Source of the DNA: Cytobacillus stercorigallinarum
Lineage (GTDB): Bacteria > Bacillota > Bacilli > Bacillales > Cytobacillaceae
Assembly: GCF_014836495.1 (NCBI RefSeq)
Contig: NZ_JACSQT010000001.1
Span: 844,137 to 908,136 of the forward strand
Length of the DNA: 64,000 bases
Reading direction: 5' to 3'
The translations under genes and the position numbers were made by a program. Numbering within the stretch: the stretch's first letter is position 1; the number at the start of each line of letters is the position of its first letter. The notes beneath the pieces were generated by a model that ran no database searches, had not been told where the DNA came from, and worked only from the letters and a program-made list of their open reading frames with translations. This document shows, piece by piece, positions 8,753-17,650 of this stretch.

Positions 8753-8864
8753 TTTGAGACCTCCGAATAGATATTTTGTCCCTTTTAGCTAGCCGGCTTA
8801 GGACACATTTATCTTATCAAGAGGTCTTTTTTCTATCAAATTTCATTTTCACTTATTACAGGAA

Positions 8865-9160
8865 TGCTGCCCGGTAGTTCAAGAAGAACGGACAAGATCA
8901 CGATGTATGCTCTTCATTTTTAAACAACTTTATTATTTTTTAAATAACATTATTAATCGTGAACAGCTGACCGTGTTTAATAAAAGTAGTGGGGTAGCTT
9001 CTTAGCAAACTTTTTTATATTCACTAGGACAGAGTACTCTATGTTATTTTCGTTTTTTCAACATTTTATCATTCATGGCATACCTCTCTTTCGTAGAATA
9101 GACAAGACAAGCTTGTTATAATAGAACAAGGACTTTAATTAGAAAGGATACGTTGAGAGC
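8865..9160. other. Spacer between the insertion sequence and the patatin gene
   Basis: The first part (to about 8945) continues the broken reading frame that the insertion sequence interrupts. The last 60 bases should hold the promoter of the 9161 gene (TTGTTATAATAGAAC near 9113). Nothing else supported. Confidence 0.4.
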
Positions 9161-10033
9161 ATGAACTTACATCAAACAGCCCTTGTATTAGAAGGTGGAG
9201 GAATGAGAGGGGCTTACTCCGCTGGTGTTATGGAATTATTTTTGGATAAAGGTATGATTTTTCCATATGTAATTGGTGTTTCTGCAGGAGCAGCCAATGC
9301 TGCCTCCTATTTATCGAAACAAAAGGGCCGTAACAAGAAGGTAAGTGTGGAGTATGTATCTGATCCTAGATATTTATCCTTGCGAAATTATCGAAAATCT
9401 AAACAATTATTTGGGATGGACTTTATTTTTGGTGAAATTCCAAATAAGCTCGTTCCCTATGATTATGAAACGTTCTTTAACGGAGAAAGTGAGTTTATAA
9501 TTGGTACAACCGATTGTTTGAGTGGAGAAGCTGTCTATTATGGGAAGAAAGACTATGGAGAAAACTTGTTGCTCCTATTAAAGGCATCAAGTTCATTACC
9601 TTTTATTGCCCCAGAAATTTCTTTTAATAACCGAATGCTACTCGATGGCGGTATTTCTGATTCTATACCCATTAGAAAAGCACAAGCAGATGGATATGAT
9701 AAAGCTGTTGTTGTTTTAACACGTCCAAAAGGTTACCGAAAAAAACCGTCAAGAATGAGTTTTTTGTTACGAAGAAAATATCCACAATATCCAGGGCTTC
9801 AAAGAGCAATGATGAATCGTTACAAAATGTATAACGAAACCGTTGACTATTTAGAGAAGCAAGAAAAAGAGGGACAAGTGGTAATCATTAGACCTGAGAC
9901 GGTGGATGTGGGAAGAATGGAACGAGACTTAAAGAAACTATCTGCCTTTTATGAGCAAGGTTATAAGGATGCAGAAGCTAGTTTATCAAGAATTGAAAAG
10001 TTGGTGAAAAAAGATAATTTCCTTCTCTCATGA
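9161..10033 (+). CDS. Patatin-like phospholipase
   Basis: Cytosolic serine acyl hydrolase of the patatin family, 290 residues. The oxyanion loop LEGGGMRGAYSAGV lies near residues 10-23, the nucleophile elbow GVSAG at about 39-43, and the catalytic Asp in the LLDGGISDS stretch near 165. Ser-Asp dyad enzymes of this type cleave acyl esters from phospholipids. The C-terminal third is basic and helical (KKLSAFYEQGYKDAEASL), typical of the YjjU/RssA-like branch. AAAGGATACG precedes the ATG. Monocistronic. Confidence 0.9.
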   Translation: MNLHQTALVLEGGGMRGAYSAGVMELFLDKGMIFPYVIGVSAGAANAASYLSKQKGRNKKVSVEYVSDPRYLSLRNYRKSKQLFGMDFIFGEIPNKLVPYDYETFFNGESEFIIGTTDCLSGEAVYYGKKDYGENLLLLLKASSSLPFIAPEISFNNRMLLDGGISDSIPIRKAQADGYDKAVVVLTRPKGYRKKPSRMSFLLRRKYPQYPGLQRAMMNRYKMYNETVDYLEKQEKEGQVVIIRPETVDVGRMERDLKKLSAFYEQGYKDAEASLSRIEKLVKKDNFLLS

Positions 10034-10156
10034 AAGAGGAGAATTGTCTTTTTTTCTTTTGATTAGCGGTAAAAATGAATATTACTCATGATTTCCTTCT
10101 TTCTATAATAGATTGGTAGTAATTCATTTTTATGAGAGAATCGGGGTAGGAAGTTC

Positions 10157-10927
10157 ATGAATATTCAGCAATATTATCAACAATCAGCACAAGCCTCTCT
10201 TAATGGTAGTTTACTTGCATGTATACCACTATGGTTATTAGTCATTTATCATAGTTTCTTTCAGGAGATCAGCGGGCTTCTTTGGTGGTGTTTGCCCTTT
10301 GTTTTATATAGTGGGATGTCTTATCAAAGCTATGTGTTAGCAAATAATCAAGCAAAGGTACGTTCACATACATTAACAAATAGTAAGCAAATCAATCTAT
10401 TCTCACAAAGGGAATTTCTTATAGGGTTTTTACCAGCGCCGAATTTAAGACTATTATTATTTAATAGAGATGGTAGAACGGTTGGAGAGATACGTGATTT
10501 AGCTTTTCATAAATGGCGCTGGTTTTTGCCTACATTTGTCGACCGCTGGATATACAGAAATCGCTATGCATTATTTGTTGATCATAAGGTGCTTGCTACA
10601 ATTACAGTGCGTAAACCTAATATCCAGATAGAATATAACGGTAAAACGATTCTTCTACACTATGACAATAATAAGCGCTTTATTTGTCAAAAAGATAGCC
10701 GAGCTTATACGCTAAGATATGAAAGGACTTTTATGAATTTATTGGTTCAATCTGAGAATGGGAGGGAGTTAGGGAAATTACAGAAAGGATGGATTCCGAG
10801 AGAATGGACGGAATCGTTCAAAGTAAACAACACCCCCTTTTTAACGATGAATCAACCTCTGACTGCAGATGAACAATTAATTTTTTATAGTTTATTAATC
10901 CTATATGTTAAAAACATTCAACATTAA
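10157..10927 (+). CDS. Hypothetical protein with two N-terminal membrane helices
   Basis: Protein of 256 residues with two hydrophobic helices near residues 18-36 and 40-60. A cytosolic domain of about 190 residues follows, rich in beta strands with short repeated turns (RDGRTVGEIRDL, NGKTILLHYD, NGRELGKLQK), a pattern reminiscent of tubby-like barrels, though I cannot assign it. The ribosome site GGGGTAGG precedes the ATG. It is not clearly in an operon with either neighbour. Confidence 0.6.
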   Translation: MNIQQYYQQSAQASLNGSLLACIPLWLLVIYHSFFQEISGLLWWCLPFVLYSGMSYQSYVLANNQAKVRSHTLTNSKQINLFSQREFLIGFLPAPNLRLLLFNRDGRTVGEIRDLAFHKWRWFLPTFVDRWIYRNRYALFVDHKVLATITVRKPNIQIEYNGKTILLHYDNNKRFICQKDSRAYTLRYERTFMNLLVQSENGRELGKLQKGWIPREWTESFKVNNTPFLTMNQPLTADEQLIFYSLLILYVKNIQH

Positions 10928-11006
10928 AGTAAAAGATTCGCTAAAGTTGTCTCAACTATAGTATGATTAAGACAGTTTTGAAAAGTGTTCTAAGTTGAGG
11001 TGTTCT

Positions 11007-11579
11007 ATGAGAAAGTTTTTAATCATTGCGGCTTCATTACTTATTATTTTATTGATCGTAGATCGGACTATTCTAAAGGACAAAGGTTTATTGTCACAAG
11101 TACAAATTGACCAATATGAGGAAATAGAAAACCCAGAAAATGTAGCTGTTGGCTTGAAAATTGGTGAGAAGGCACCTGAAATTCAGTTGGAAACACTGAA
11201 TGGTGAGTCATTTCAACTAAGTGACTATGAAGGAAAGAAAGTATTACTTAATTTTTGGGCAAGCTGGTGCGGACCTTGTGAAGAAGAAATGCCTTATATG
11301 GAAAAAGTTTATAAAGAATATAAAGAAGACGGATTTGAAGTCATAGCTGTAAATATGACGAAAACGGAAAGAAACGAAACAAATGCCGCTGATTTCGTGA
11401 AAGAGAAAGAACTATCGTTCATCATCCCAATGGACCCTGAAGGCATTGTCTTAGATGACTATGAGGTGATTGCCTATCCAACGAGTTATTTCATTGATTC
11501 GGATGGGATTATTCGAAATAAAGTATTAGGTGCGCTAAATGAAGACTTCTTGGAAAAGGAAATTTTACGTTTACCATAG
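11007..11579 (+). CDS. Membrane-anchored thiol-disulfide oxidoreductase (ResA/TlpA-like)
   Basis: Extracytoplasmic thioredoxin-fold protein of 190 residues. One N-terminal signal-anchor helix is followed by an AhpC/TSA-Redoxin domain with FWASWCGPCEEEMPYM carrying the CxxC active site near residue 92, and a cis-Pro loop in VIAYPTSYFID. Such proteins reduce disulfides of cytochrome c apoproteins or other envelope proteins; the CEEE sequence after the motif is ResA-like. No ccdA or resBC is next to it, so the client is not known. I use the ATG at 11007; the TTGAGGTG just upstream is the ribosome site. Confidence 0.88.
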   Translation: MRKFLIIAASLLIILLIVDRTILKDKGLLSQVQIDQYEEIENPENVAVGLKIGEKAPEIQLETLNGESFQLSDYEGKKVLLNFWASWCGPCEEEMPYMEKVYKEYKEDGFEVIAVNMTKTERNETNAADFVKEKELSFIIPMDPEGIVLDDYEVIAYPTSYFIDSDGIIRNKVLGALNEDFLEKEILRLP

Positions 11580-11658
11580 AGGATGTTTTCTAAAACGAAT
11601 GTGTGGGTATAAATGTATGATAATATGTTATTAGATTAAGCATTAAGGGTGTGGAAAA

Positions 11659-11970
11659 TTGAGTACATCAACAATTCTAAAATGGATAACAGGTGCATGT
11701 GAAGCGTTTCTTGGCATTCCTTTTCTCGGAGGGATTTTTATTCTCTCAAATGGTTGGGTGCCACTCATTGTTATGTTTTTCCTTCATGTAATCACACTTG
11801 TACTATCTGCAAGAGATGGAGTAAACAAGTACGGTAGTATCACAGGTATCATTACTTCTATTATTGGTTGGATTCCGGTTGTCGGAATGATTATGCATAT
11901 CATTACAGCGTTGTTATTATTTGTAGATGCTGGCCTTAGTTCAAAAAAAAATAAAACGAATGTGTATTAA
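11659..11970 (+). CDS. Small membrane protein, function unknown
   Basis: 103 residues with three strongly hydrophobic segments (about 8-30, 33-50, 60-92) and a short basic tail (SSKKNKTNVY). TTG start after GTGTGGAAAA; an in-frame alternative is not apparent. Convergent with the SDR gene and sharing its terminator. No family recognised. Confidence 0.6.
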   Translation: MSTSTILKWITGACEAFLGIPFLGGIFILSNGWVPLIVMFFLHVITLVLSARDGVNKYGSITGIITSIIGWIPVVGMIMHIITALLLFVDAGLSSKKNKTNVY

Positions 11971-12009
11971 AACGAAACGAGCCGATGAAATAAGTCACGG
12001 CTCGTTTTT
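11968..12009. terminator. Bidirectional terminator between convergent genes
   Basis: AAAACGAAACGAGCCG pairs with CGGCTCGTTTTT around a 12-base loop. A-rich left and T-rich right flanks let it stop transcription from both the 11659 gene and the SDR gene. Confidence 0.85.
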
Positions 12010-12021
12010 GTATAAGTTTTA

Positions 12022-12768
12022 TTATAGGGCAGTCCAACCGCCGTCAATCACTAACTCTGTACCAGTGACAAATCTTGCTTCGTCTGATGCTAAGAAAAGG
12101 ACACCGTAAGCGACATCTTCAGGGTTGCCGAAATAAGGCAACTGCGTATAAGTTTGATAGAACGGTAAGGCAGATTCCATGGAAGGAGCGGTCATTGGTG
12201 TTGAAATGATTCCTGGGTGTACAGAATTGACCCGAATATTTTCCTTTCCATATTCAACTGCTGCAGATTTGGATAAGACTCGTAATGCTCCCTTAGCTGC
12301 TGTATATGGACTTGTTCCTGCCATGCCAACTATGCCACCGATGGAAGAAATATTGACAATGGAACCGCTGCCATTTTTCTTTAATTCAGGGATGACATAT
12401 TTCATGCCGATTACACAACCATTTAAGTCGATATCTAAAATTTTATTCCATTCCTCCATTGACATTTGTTCTAGTGTTTTAGGAGAAGCGACACCCGCAT
12501 TGTTAATCAAGATATCGAGTTTACCAAATTGTTCAATGGTTTTATTTACAACTGCTTGCCATTGCTCCTCAGATGTCACATTATGAGCAAGGGCGATCGC
12601 CTCACCACCTGCTTCTTTAATTTCTGCAACTACTTTATTTAAGGTTTCCATTTGTAAGTCAGTCGCTACAACTTTAGCGCCTTCTTTCGCGAATAACTTT
12701 GCTTCTGCTGCACCCATCCCGTTAGCTGCACCAGTAATAATGGCTACTTTTCCTTCTAATCTTCTCAT
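12022..12768 (-). CDS. SDR family oxidoreductase
   Basis: NAD(P)-dependent classical short-chain dehydrogenase of 248 residues. The cofactor motif TGAANGMG is at 13-20, NNAG at about 89-92, the catalytic Ser in NISSIGG (about 140), and YTAAK with Tyr and Lys near 153-157. The Asp after the second strand (ATDLQ) suggests NAD preference. The C-terminal VTGTELVIDGGWTAL is typical of the 3-ketoacyl reductase/cyclopentanol or glucose dehydrogenase-like group; substrate unknown. It is divergent from a TetR regulator with a 21-bp palindrome between them, so probably controlled by it. Confidence 0.88.
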   Translation of the reverse strand: MRRLEGKVAIITGAANGMGAAEAKLFAKEGAKVVATDLQMETLNKVVAEIKEAGGEAIALAHNVTSEEQWQAVVNKTIEQFGKLDILINNAGVASPKTLEQMSMEEWNKILDIDLNGCVIGMKYVIPELKKNGSGSIVNISSIGGIVGMAGTSPYTAAKGALRVLSKSAAVEYGKENIRVNSVHPGIISTPMTAPSMESALPFYQTYTQLPYFGNPEDVAYGVLFLASDEARFVTGTELVIDGGWTAL

Positions 12769-12835
12769 GATAAATAACCCCCATTTGGTAAAAATCTTAG
12801 AGCATATCGTACGATTTTTAATACAACTAGTTGCT

Positions 12836-12856
12836 TTATCAACAATCCGTTGATAA
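12836..12856. promoter_or_regulatory. Candidate TetR-family operator
   Basis: Perfect inverted repeat with 8-base arms TTATCAAC and GTTGATAA around AATCC, placed midway between the divergent SDR and TetR genes. Length and symmetry suit a TetR-type dimer. Confidence 0.5.
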
Positions 12857-12977
12857 TCTGATTATAACAACAGATGAAAAAATACAGCAATGAACAAAAA
12901 AATTGAGATTGTCGCATACTCAACAGTTTATTCATTTTTGTTTAAAACTAAGGACAATTAATACAAGGAGTAGAAGA

Positions 12978-13598
12978 ATGTCGAAAAAAGAAAAAGTAGA
13001 TCCACGTGTAGTAAGAACGAAGCGAATGTTGACTGACGCCTTAATTGCTTTAATAGAAGAACAAGGTTTTGAAAAAGTGACGGTGCAGGCAATTACAAAA
13101 AAAGCGATGCTAAATCGAGCGACTTTTTATCTCCATTTTACAGATAAATATGATTTGCTTGAACAAAGTACGGATGACATGATTGTTGAATTAAAAGAAG
13201 CCATGAAGACTTCTTTCATTGCAAGTAAAGGGACGTATGCTGCTGAAACACCAAATGAAAGCTTTATTCAATTATTTACCCAAATTGGCGCATATGATTA
13301 TATATATAGAGTGTTGCTATCTGAAAGTACAATGCCTCATTTTCGAGATAAACTAACAACTGTGTTGAGCGAATTTATTGCAGATGGCATGACCGTAATG
13401 CAACCAGATGATAACTTATTAACCATACCGAGAGAGATGGCTATTCGCTTTTACGCCTCTGCGTTTTTAGGGGTAATTATATGGTGGTTAAAAAATGATT
13501 GTCCGTATACCGCTAAATATATGGCTGCGCAACTCATGAAAGTTACCATTCAAGGACCATATAAACAAATTGTGATAGAACAGAAACCCTCTTTATAA
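12978..13598 (+). CDS. TetR/AcrR family transcriptional regulator
   Basis: DNA-binding repressor of 206 residues. The N-terminal helix-turn-helix shows TKRMLTDALIALIEEQGFEK then VQAITKKAMLNRATFYLHF (residues about 13-60), matching TetR_N. The C-terminal ligand domain (about 80-200) resembles the TetR_C_33 type with WWLKNDCPYTAKYMAAQL. Start at the ATG 12978 with AAGGAG seven bases upstream; an upstream in-frame TTG has no ribosome site. It probably represses itself and the divergent SDR gene through the palindrome at 12836-12856. Inducer unknown. Confidence 0.88.
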   Translation: MSKKEKVDPRVVRTKRMLTDALIALIEEQGFEKVTVQAITKKAMLNRATFYLHFTDKYDLLEQSTDDMIVELKEAMKTSFIASKGTYAAETPNESFIQLFTQIGAYDYIYRVLLSESTMPHFRDKLTTVLSEFIADGMTVMQPDDNLLTIPREMAIRFYASAFLGVIIWWLKNDCPYTAKYMAAQLMKVTIQGPYKQIVIEQKPSL

Positions 13599-13619
13599 AA
13601 AGGATAGATGAAAATAAAG

Positions 13620-13647
13620 TTGACAAAATTTTAATAGATGATAAACT
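13620..13647 (+). promoter_or_regulatory. Candidate sigma-A promoter of the ribose operon
   Basis: TTGACA at 13620-13625 and TAAACT at 13642-13647 (16-base spacer), placing the start near 13654, at the edge of the first operator. A second possible -10, TATAAT at 13836-13841, lies just after the last operator. Confidence 0.5.
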
Positions 13648-13654
13648 AAAAATG

Positions 13655-13668
13655 TGTAAACGGTTACA
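13655..13668. promoter_or_regulatory. cre site / operator 1 of the ribose operon
   Basis: TGTAAACGGTTACA fits the CcpA cre consensus at every defined position and also resembles the RbsR operators that follow. It overlaps the predicted transcription start. Confidence 0.6.
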
Positions 13669-13676
13669 GATTTGTG

Positions 13677-13816
13677 TGTAACGCGTTACATATCAAATGA
13701 ATAGTAATTAATTGATATTTGTTTTATTTCTGAAATATGTAACCCGTTACATACATTTCCTTATCATGTGGGAATAACGTTACAAATAATGAATGATTTC
13801 TATGTAACGGGTTACA
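13677..13816. promoter_or_regulatory. Array of RbsR-type operators
   Basis: Three 14-bp sites of the form TGTAAC(C/G)(C/G)GTTACA lie at 13677-13690, 13738-13751 and 13803-13816, plus a half-matching AATAACGTTACA at 13773-13784. All are the palindromic type bound by LacI-family dimers, directly upstream of a LacI-family gene. Confidence 0.7.
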
Positions 13817-13871
13817 TACTATCTTTGGAAATAAGTATAATAACAGTATATAACAAGGAATTTTATGTAAG

Positions 13872-14858
13872 GTGATGATTCATATAGCCACAATTAAAGA
13901 AGTAGCAAAGTACGCAAATGTATCTGTTGCAACTGTATCGAGAGTGATTAATAAAAAAGGCTATGTCCAAAAGGAAACACAAACAAAAGTAGAAGAAGCA
14001 ATCAAAGCATTAAACTACCGCCCTAATAATGTTGCGCGGAGTTTATTTAAAAAACAGTCAAAAATGATTGGCTACATTGTCCCGGATATTACTAACCCAT
14101 TCTTTCCTCAACTTGTTCGTGCAGTGGAAGATGTGACGGTAGCACAAGGGTACACAACCTTTTTATGTAATAGTGATGACAATTTAGAGAAAGAACTAAT
14201 GTATCTAAATAAAATGGCGGAAAATTATATTGATGGTGTGATCATTGTGTCTAATCATATGAATGAAAATCATCTCGCCAATTTACAAATACCCGTAGTT
14301 GCACTGGACCGTGTGTTTCATGAAAGTATTCCTTCTGTGACCATTGATAATTATCGGGAAGCGAAAAGAGCGGTTATGCATTTAGTTGAAAACGGCTGTG
14401 AGAAAATCGCCCATATTAGTGGTCCTGAAAATATTATCAATTCCCAACTAAGGAAGAAAGCGTATCAAGATGTCATGATGGCTCTTGATAGACCTATGTA
14501 TATAAGTGAAGGGCATTATCAAATGAAAACAGCCCAAGAAGCAACATTTCGTCTTCTTCACGAACATAAGGATATTGATGCCATATTTACTGGTAATGAT
14601 GTGATGGCAGTGGGTGCACTAAAGGCATGCACGAAGCTTGGAATAAAAGTACCGAACGAACTCCAGATTATCGGTTTTGATGGTATTGAGTGGACAGAAA
14701 CTGTTTCACCAGAAATTACAACTATCGCTCAACCAATATATGAGATGGGCAAAAAAGCAGCAACAATGCTTTTGAATAGAATCAACGGTAATGAAGAAGG
14801 TCAGGACCATATTGTTTTCCCGACAGAATTAAAAATGAGAGAAACGACAAAGCATTAA
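13872..14858 (+). CDS. rbsR: Ribose operon repressor RbsR (LacI family)
   Basis: LacI-family repressor of about 325 residues. The N-terminal helix-turn-helix is TIKEVAKYANVSVATVSRV, with hinge RPNNVARSLFKKQ. A periplasmic-binding-protein-like sensor domain follows (GYIVPDITNPFFPQL to FDGIEWTETVSPEITT). It heads the rbs operon and should bind the operator array upstream, releasing it when ribose is present. The start is unclear: GTG 13872 and ATG 13875 overlap the AAGGTGAT ribosome site, whereas ATA 13884, which aligns with the usual Met-Ala-Thr-Ile start, is spaced correctly. rbsK follows 23 bases after the stop. Confidence 0.9.
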   Translation: MMIHIATIKEVAKYANVSVATVSRVINKKGYVQKETQTKVEEAIKALNYRPNNVARSLFKKQSKMIGYIVPDITNPFFPQLVRAVEDVTVAQGYTTFLCNSDDNLEKELMYLNKMAENYIDGVIIVSNHMNENHLANLQIPVVALDRVFHESIPSVTIDNYREAKRAVMHLVENGCEKIAHISGPENIINSQLRKKAYQDVMMALDRPMYISEGHYQMKTAQEATFRLLHEHKDIDAIFTGNDVMAVGALKACTKLGIKVPNELQIIGFDGIEWTETVSPEITTIAQPIYEMGKKAATMLLNRINGNEEGQDHIVFPTELKMRETTKH

Positions 14859-14881
14859 AAAGACAGAAGGAGAGTGATTAG

Positions 14882-15790
14882 ATGATTACAGTAATTGGAA
14901 GCATCAATATGGATCTAGTCACGGTAACAAATATAAATCCATCAATGGGAGAAACCGTGATGGGAGAATCATTTTTTACTGTGCCAGGTGGTAAAGGGGC
15001 GAACCAAGCAGTGGCTGCAGCTAAGCTTGGAGCGAATGTGAAAATGATTGGTAAAGTAGGCGATGACCCTTTTGGTCAGGAATATATGGATTATTTTAAT
15101 GAGCTGCAAATCAATACGGAAAGTATCCAAGTAGAAAAAGGTGTCCGAACTGGAACAGCAAGCATTACAGTGTACAACCATGATAATAAAATAATTGTTG
15201 TACCTGGTGCCAATCATTTAATGACTAGTGAAGTCATTGAAACTTATCGCGATGATATTTTAGCGAGTGAATGGGTGCTTCTGCAATTAGAAATTCCATT
15301 ATCTGCAGTAGAAAAAGTGCTAGAAATTGCGGCGGAAGGCAATGTTGGCGTCATTTTAAATCCTGCTCCTTTCCATCATATTCCTTCGCATTGGTTTGAG
15401 CTTGTGACCTATTTAACACCGAATGAATATGAAGCGAAACAATTATTCGAAGCGTATAAAAATGATGCGGAAGCAATTGAATTACTGAAAGAAAAACTTG
15501 TCATTACAAAAGGAAGTGAAGGGGCTGCGTTCTTTAAACAAGGAGAACTCATGACCATTCCTGCTGTAAAGGTAAAAGCAGTTGATACGACTGGAGCGGG
15601 TGATACATTTAATGGTGCTTTAGCTGTTGCCCTTGATGAAGGTTTAACATTAGACCAGGCCATTACTTTCGCTATAAAGGCTGCAGGTTTATCTGTAACG
15701 AAACTGGGTGCCCAAGTAGGGATGCCGATAAAAGCCGAAATTGAAAAAATGGAAGTGAATCATCATGAAGAAACAAGGAATGCTGAATAG
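14882..15790 (+). CDS. rbsK: Ribokinase
   Basis: Cytosolic PfkB-family kinase of 302 residues that phosphorylates ribose to ribose-5-phosphate. Substrate-binding GSINMDLV and [15 protein letters not shown] lie near the N-terminus. The C-terminal signature [18 protein letters not shown] carries the catalytic Asp and anion hole near residue 237. AAGGAG precedes the ATG. Its last codons overlap the rbsD start by 26 bases, indicating translational coupling within the ribose operon. Confidence 0.95.
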   Translation: MITVIGSINMDLVTVTNINPSMGETVMGESFFTVPGGKGANQAVAAAKLGANVKMIGKVGDDPFGQEYMDYFNELQINTESIQVEKGVRTGTASITVYNHDNKIIVVPGANHLMTSEVIETYRDDILASEWVLLQLEIPLSAVEKVLEIAAEGNVGVILNPAPFHHIPSHWFELVTYLTPNEYEAKQLFEAYKNDAEAIELLKEKLVITKGSEGAAFFKQGELMTIPAVKVKAVDTTGAGDTFNGALAVALDEGLTLDQAITFAIKAAGLSVTKLGAQVGMPIKAEIEKMEVNHHEETRNAE

Positions 15791-16154
15791 TGAAATAGCG
15801 AAAGTCATCAGTGATATGGGCCATACAGATACGATTGTGATTGCTGATTGTGGGCTACCTATTCCAGATGGCGTGAAAAAAATCGACCTTGCTCTAAAGA
15901 TAGGAACACCTTCTTTTCTAGACGTTTTAAATGAATTGGAAAAAGAACTAATGATTGAGCGAGTCACATTAGCAGATGAAATGAAGACAGATAATCAACC
16001 GCTATTCTTAACAATAAAAGACAAGTTCACTCATTGTGACTATGTGTCGCATGAAACCTTTAAGAAAGAAACAAAAAAAGCAAAGGCGATAATACGAACT
16101 GGAGAAGCATCCCCTTACGCTAACATCATTTTAACGTCAGGAGTGATTTTTTAA
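15765..16154 (+). CDS. rbsD: D-ribose pyranase
   Basis: Mutarotase-like enzyme of 129 residues that converts beta-pyranose ribose to the furanose form used by ribokinase. The full-length RbsD pattern is visible: [22 protein letters not shown] with the catalytic His near 20, [20 protein letters not shown], and the C-terminal [17 protein letters not shown]. Overlaps rbsK by 26 bases and rbsA by one base (TAATG). Confidence 0.95.
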   Translation: MKKQGMLNSEIAKVISDMGHTDTIVIADCGLPIPDGVKKIDLALKIGTPSFLDVLNELEKELMIERVTLADEMKTDNQPLFLTIKDKFTHCDYVSHETFKKETKKAKAIIRTGEASPYANIILTSGVIF

Positions 16155-17650
16155 TGAAGCAATCATCAATAATAGAAATGAAGAATATTCATAAATCCTT
16201 CTATTCAGTGGAAGTGCTCAAAGGCGTTGATTTTGACTTAAGAGCTGGGGAAATCCATGCACTTATGGGTGAGAATGGGGCAGGGAAATCAACCTTAATT
16301 AAAATCCTTACAGGTATCCATGAAAGCAATCAAGGTGATATATATTATAAAGGGAATAAGACTGTATTTTCTTCACCAAAAGATGCAGAAAAAAATGGCA
16401 TTGCTGTCATTCATCAAGAGTTAAATATTATTCCTTATTTAACAGTGGCTGAAAATATGTTCTTAGGTAAAGAATTAAATACTTTCGGTTTATTAAAGAC
16501 GAGAGAGATGAATGTAAAAGCAGAAAAGTATTTAAAGCGTTTAGGGATTGAAATGGATGTAAAACTGCCTGCTGGAGAACTTTCTGTTGGACAACAACAA
16601 ATGATCGAAATTGCACGAGCAATCGCTGCCAATTCTGAGGTTCTTATCATGGATGAACCAACAGCCGCTTTAACAGATAGAGAGATTGATACATTATTTA
16701 CTGTTATCGATCAATTACGAAAAGAGAATGTGGCAATCATTTATATATCTCATCGCATGGAAGAGATTTTTAAAATGTGTGACCGCATTACAGTTTTACG
16801 AGATGGGCAATCAATAGGAACGAAATATACCACAGACACCTCATTCGATGAAATCGTGAAAATGATGGTTGGTCGAGAAATTGGTGAGCGTTACCCAGCT
16901 CGGACAGCAACAATTGGTGATGTTTTTTTCAAGGTGGAGAACTTAAGTGTGAAAGGTCATTTTTCTAACATTTCATTTGATGTTAGAAAAGGTGAGATAC
17001 TTGGAGTTGCCGGTTTAATGGGAGCTGGGAGAACGGAAATCATGGAAGCGATTTTTGGGTCAAGAAAGAAATCGTCTGGGAAAATATACTTGAATGGTCA
17101 AGAACTACACATTCGTGCACCAAAGCAAGCAATTGCTGCCGGTATCGGCTTTATTACAGAAGACCGAAAAGATGAAGGTCTGATACTTGGATTAAGTGTA
17201 AGGGAGAATTTAGCCGTTCCTAATTTAAAAGCGCTTTCGCAAAGTGCCATTATGTCTACTAAAAAGGAAAAAGCTTTCTCCAAAGAAATGATAGAGAAGT
17301 TAAAAATTAAAACAGCTGGTCCAGAACAAGAAGTTAAGAATTTAAGTGGTGGGAACCAACAAAAAGTGGTCTTTGGAAAATGGCTAGGAATCGATCCAAC
17401 ACTGTTAATTTTGGACGAACCTACACGTGGTGTCGATGTAGGAGCAAAAAAAGAAATATATACGATTATGAATGAAGAAACGATGAAGGGCCATTCCATT
17501 ATTATGGTCTCATCTGAGTTGCCAGAGATACTAGGCATGTCTGATCGTATTATGGTGATTCATGAAGGGAAAGTAGCTGCCATTCTAGAAAAAACGGATG
17601 CGACTCAAGAAAAAATTATGGAAGCAGCAACAGGAGGGAACAAAGCATGA
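16154..17650 (+). CDS. rbsA: Ribose ABC transporter ATP-binding protein
   Basis: Duplicated carbohydrate-type ABC ATPase of 498 residues that powers ribose import on the inner face of the membrane. The first half has Walker [10 protein letters not shown] (about 39-47), signature LSVGQQQM and Walker B LIMDEPT. The second half has the degenerate [10 protein letters not shown]-loop typical of this class, LSGGNQQK and [11 protein letters not shown]. Starts on the rbsD stop and overlaps rbsC by four bases (ATGA). Confidence 0.96.
   Translation: MKQSSIIEMKNIHKSFYSVEVLKGVDFDLRAGEIHALMGENGAGKSTLIKILTGIHESNQGDIYYKGNKTVFSSPKDAEKNGIAVIHQELNIIPYLTVAENMFLGKELNTFGLLKTREMNVKAEKYLKRLGIEMDVKLPAGELSVGQQQMIEIARAIAANSEVLIMDEPTAALTDREIDTLFTVIDQLRKENVAIIYISHRMEEIFKMCDRITVLRDGQSIGTKYTTDTSFDEIVKMMVGREIGERYPARTATIGDVFFKVENLSVKGHFSNISFDVRKGEILGVAGLMGAGRTEIMEAIFGSRKKSSGKIYLNGQELHIRAPKQAIAAGIGFITEDRKDEGLILGLSVRENLAVPNLKALSQSAIMSTKKEKAFSKEMIEKLKIKTAGPEQEVKNLSGGNQQKVVFGKWLGIDPTLLILDEPTRGVDVGAKKEIYTIMNEETMKGHSIIMVSSELPEILGMSDRIMVIHEGKVAAILEKTDATQEKIMEAATGGNKA

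Larger units (their letters stand above)
7179..8864 (-). mobile_element. IS110-family insertion sequence, about 1.68 kb
   Basis: A single DEDD transposase gene is flanked by about 100 bases of 5' and about 270 bases of 3' non-coding DNA. Outer limits are estimated from the direct CAGGAA at 7179-7184 and 8859-8864. Joining the outer flanks across it restores an uninterrupted codon series (KVHNQAVYEENERRNAAR). No long terminal inverted repeats are seen, as expected for IS110. The long non-coding part lies 3' of the transposase, as in the IS1111 branch. Confidence 0.65.

Noticed and set aside
13655..13816. Reading all ribose-operon palindromes as cre sites
   Set aside because: Only the first has the CG centre in the cre register; the others have GC, CC or GG there and fit a separate LacI-family repressor.
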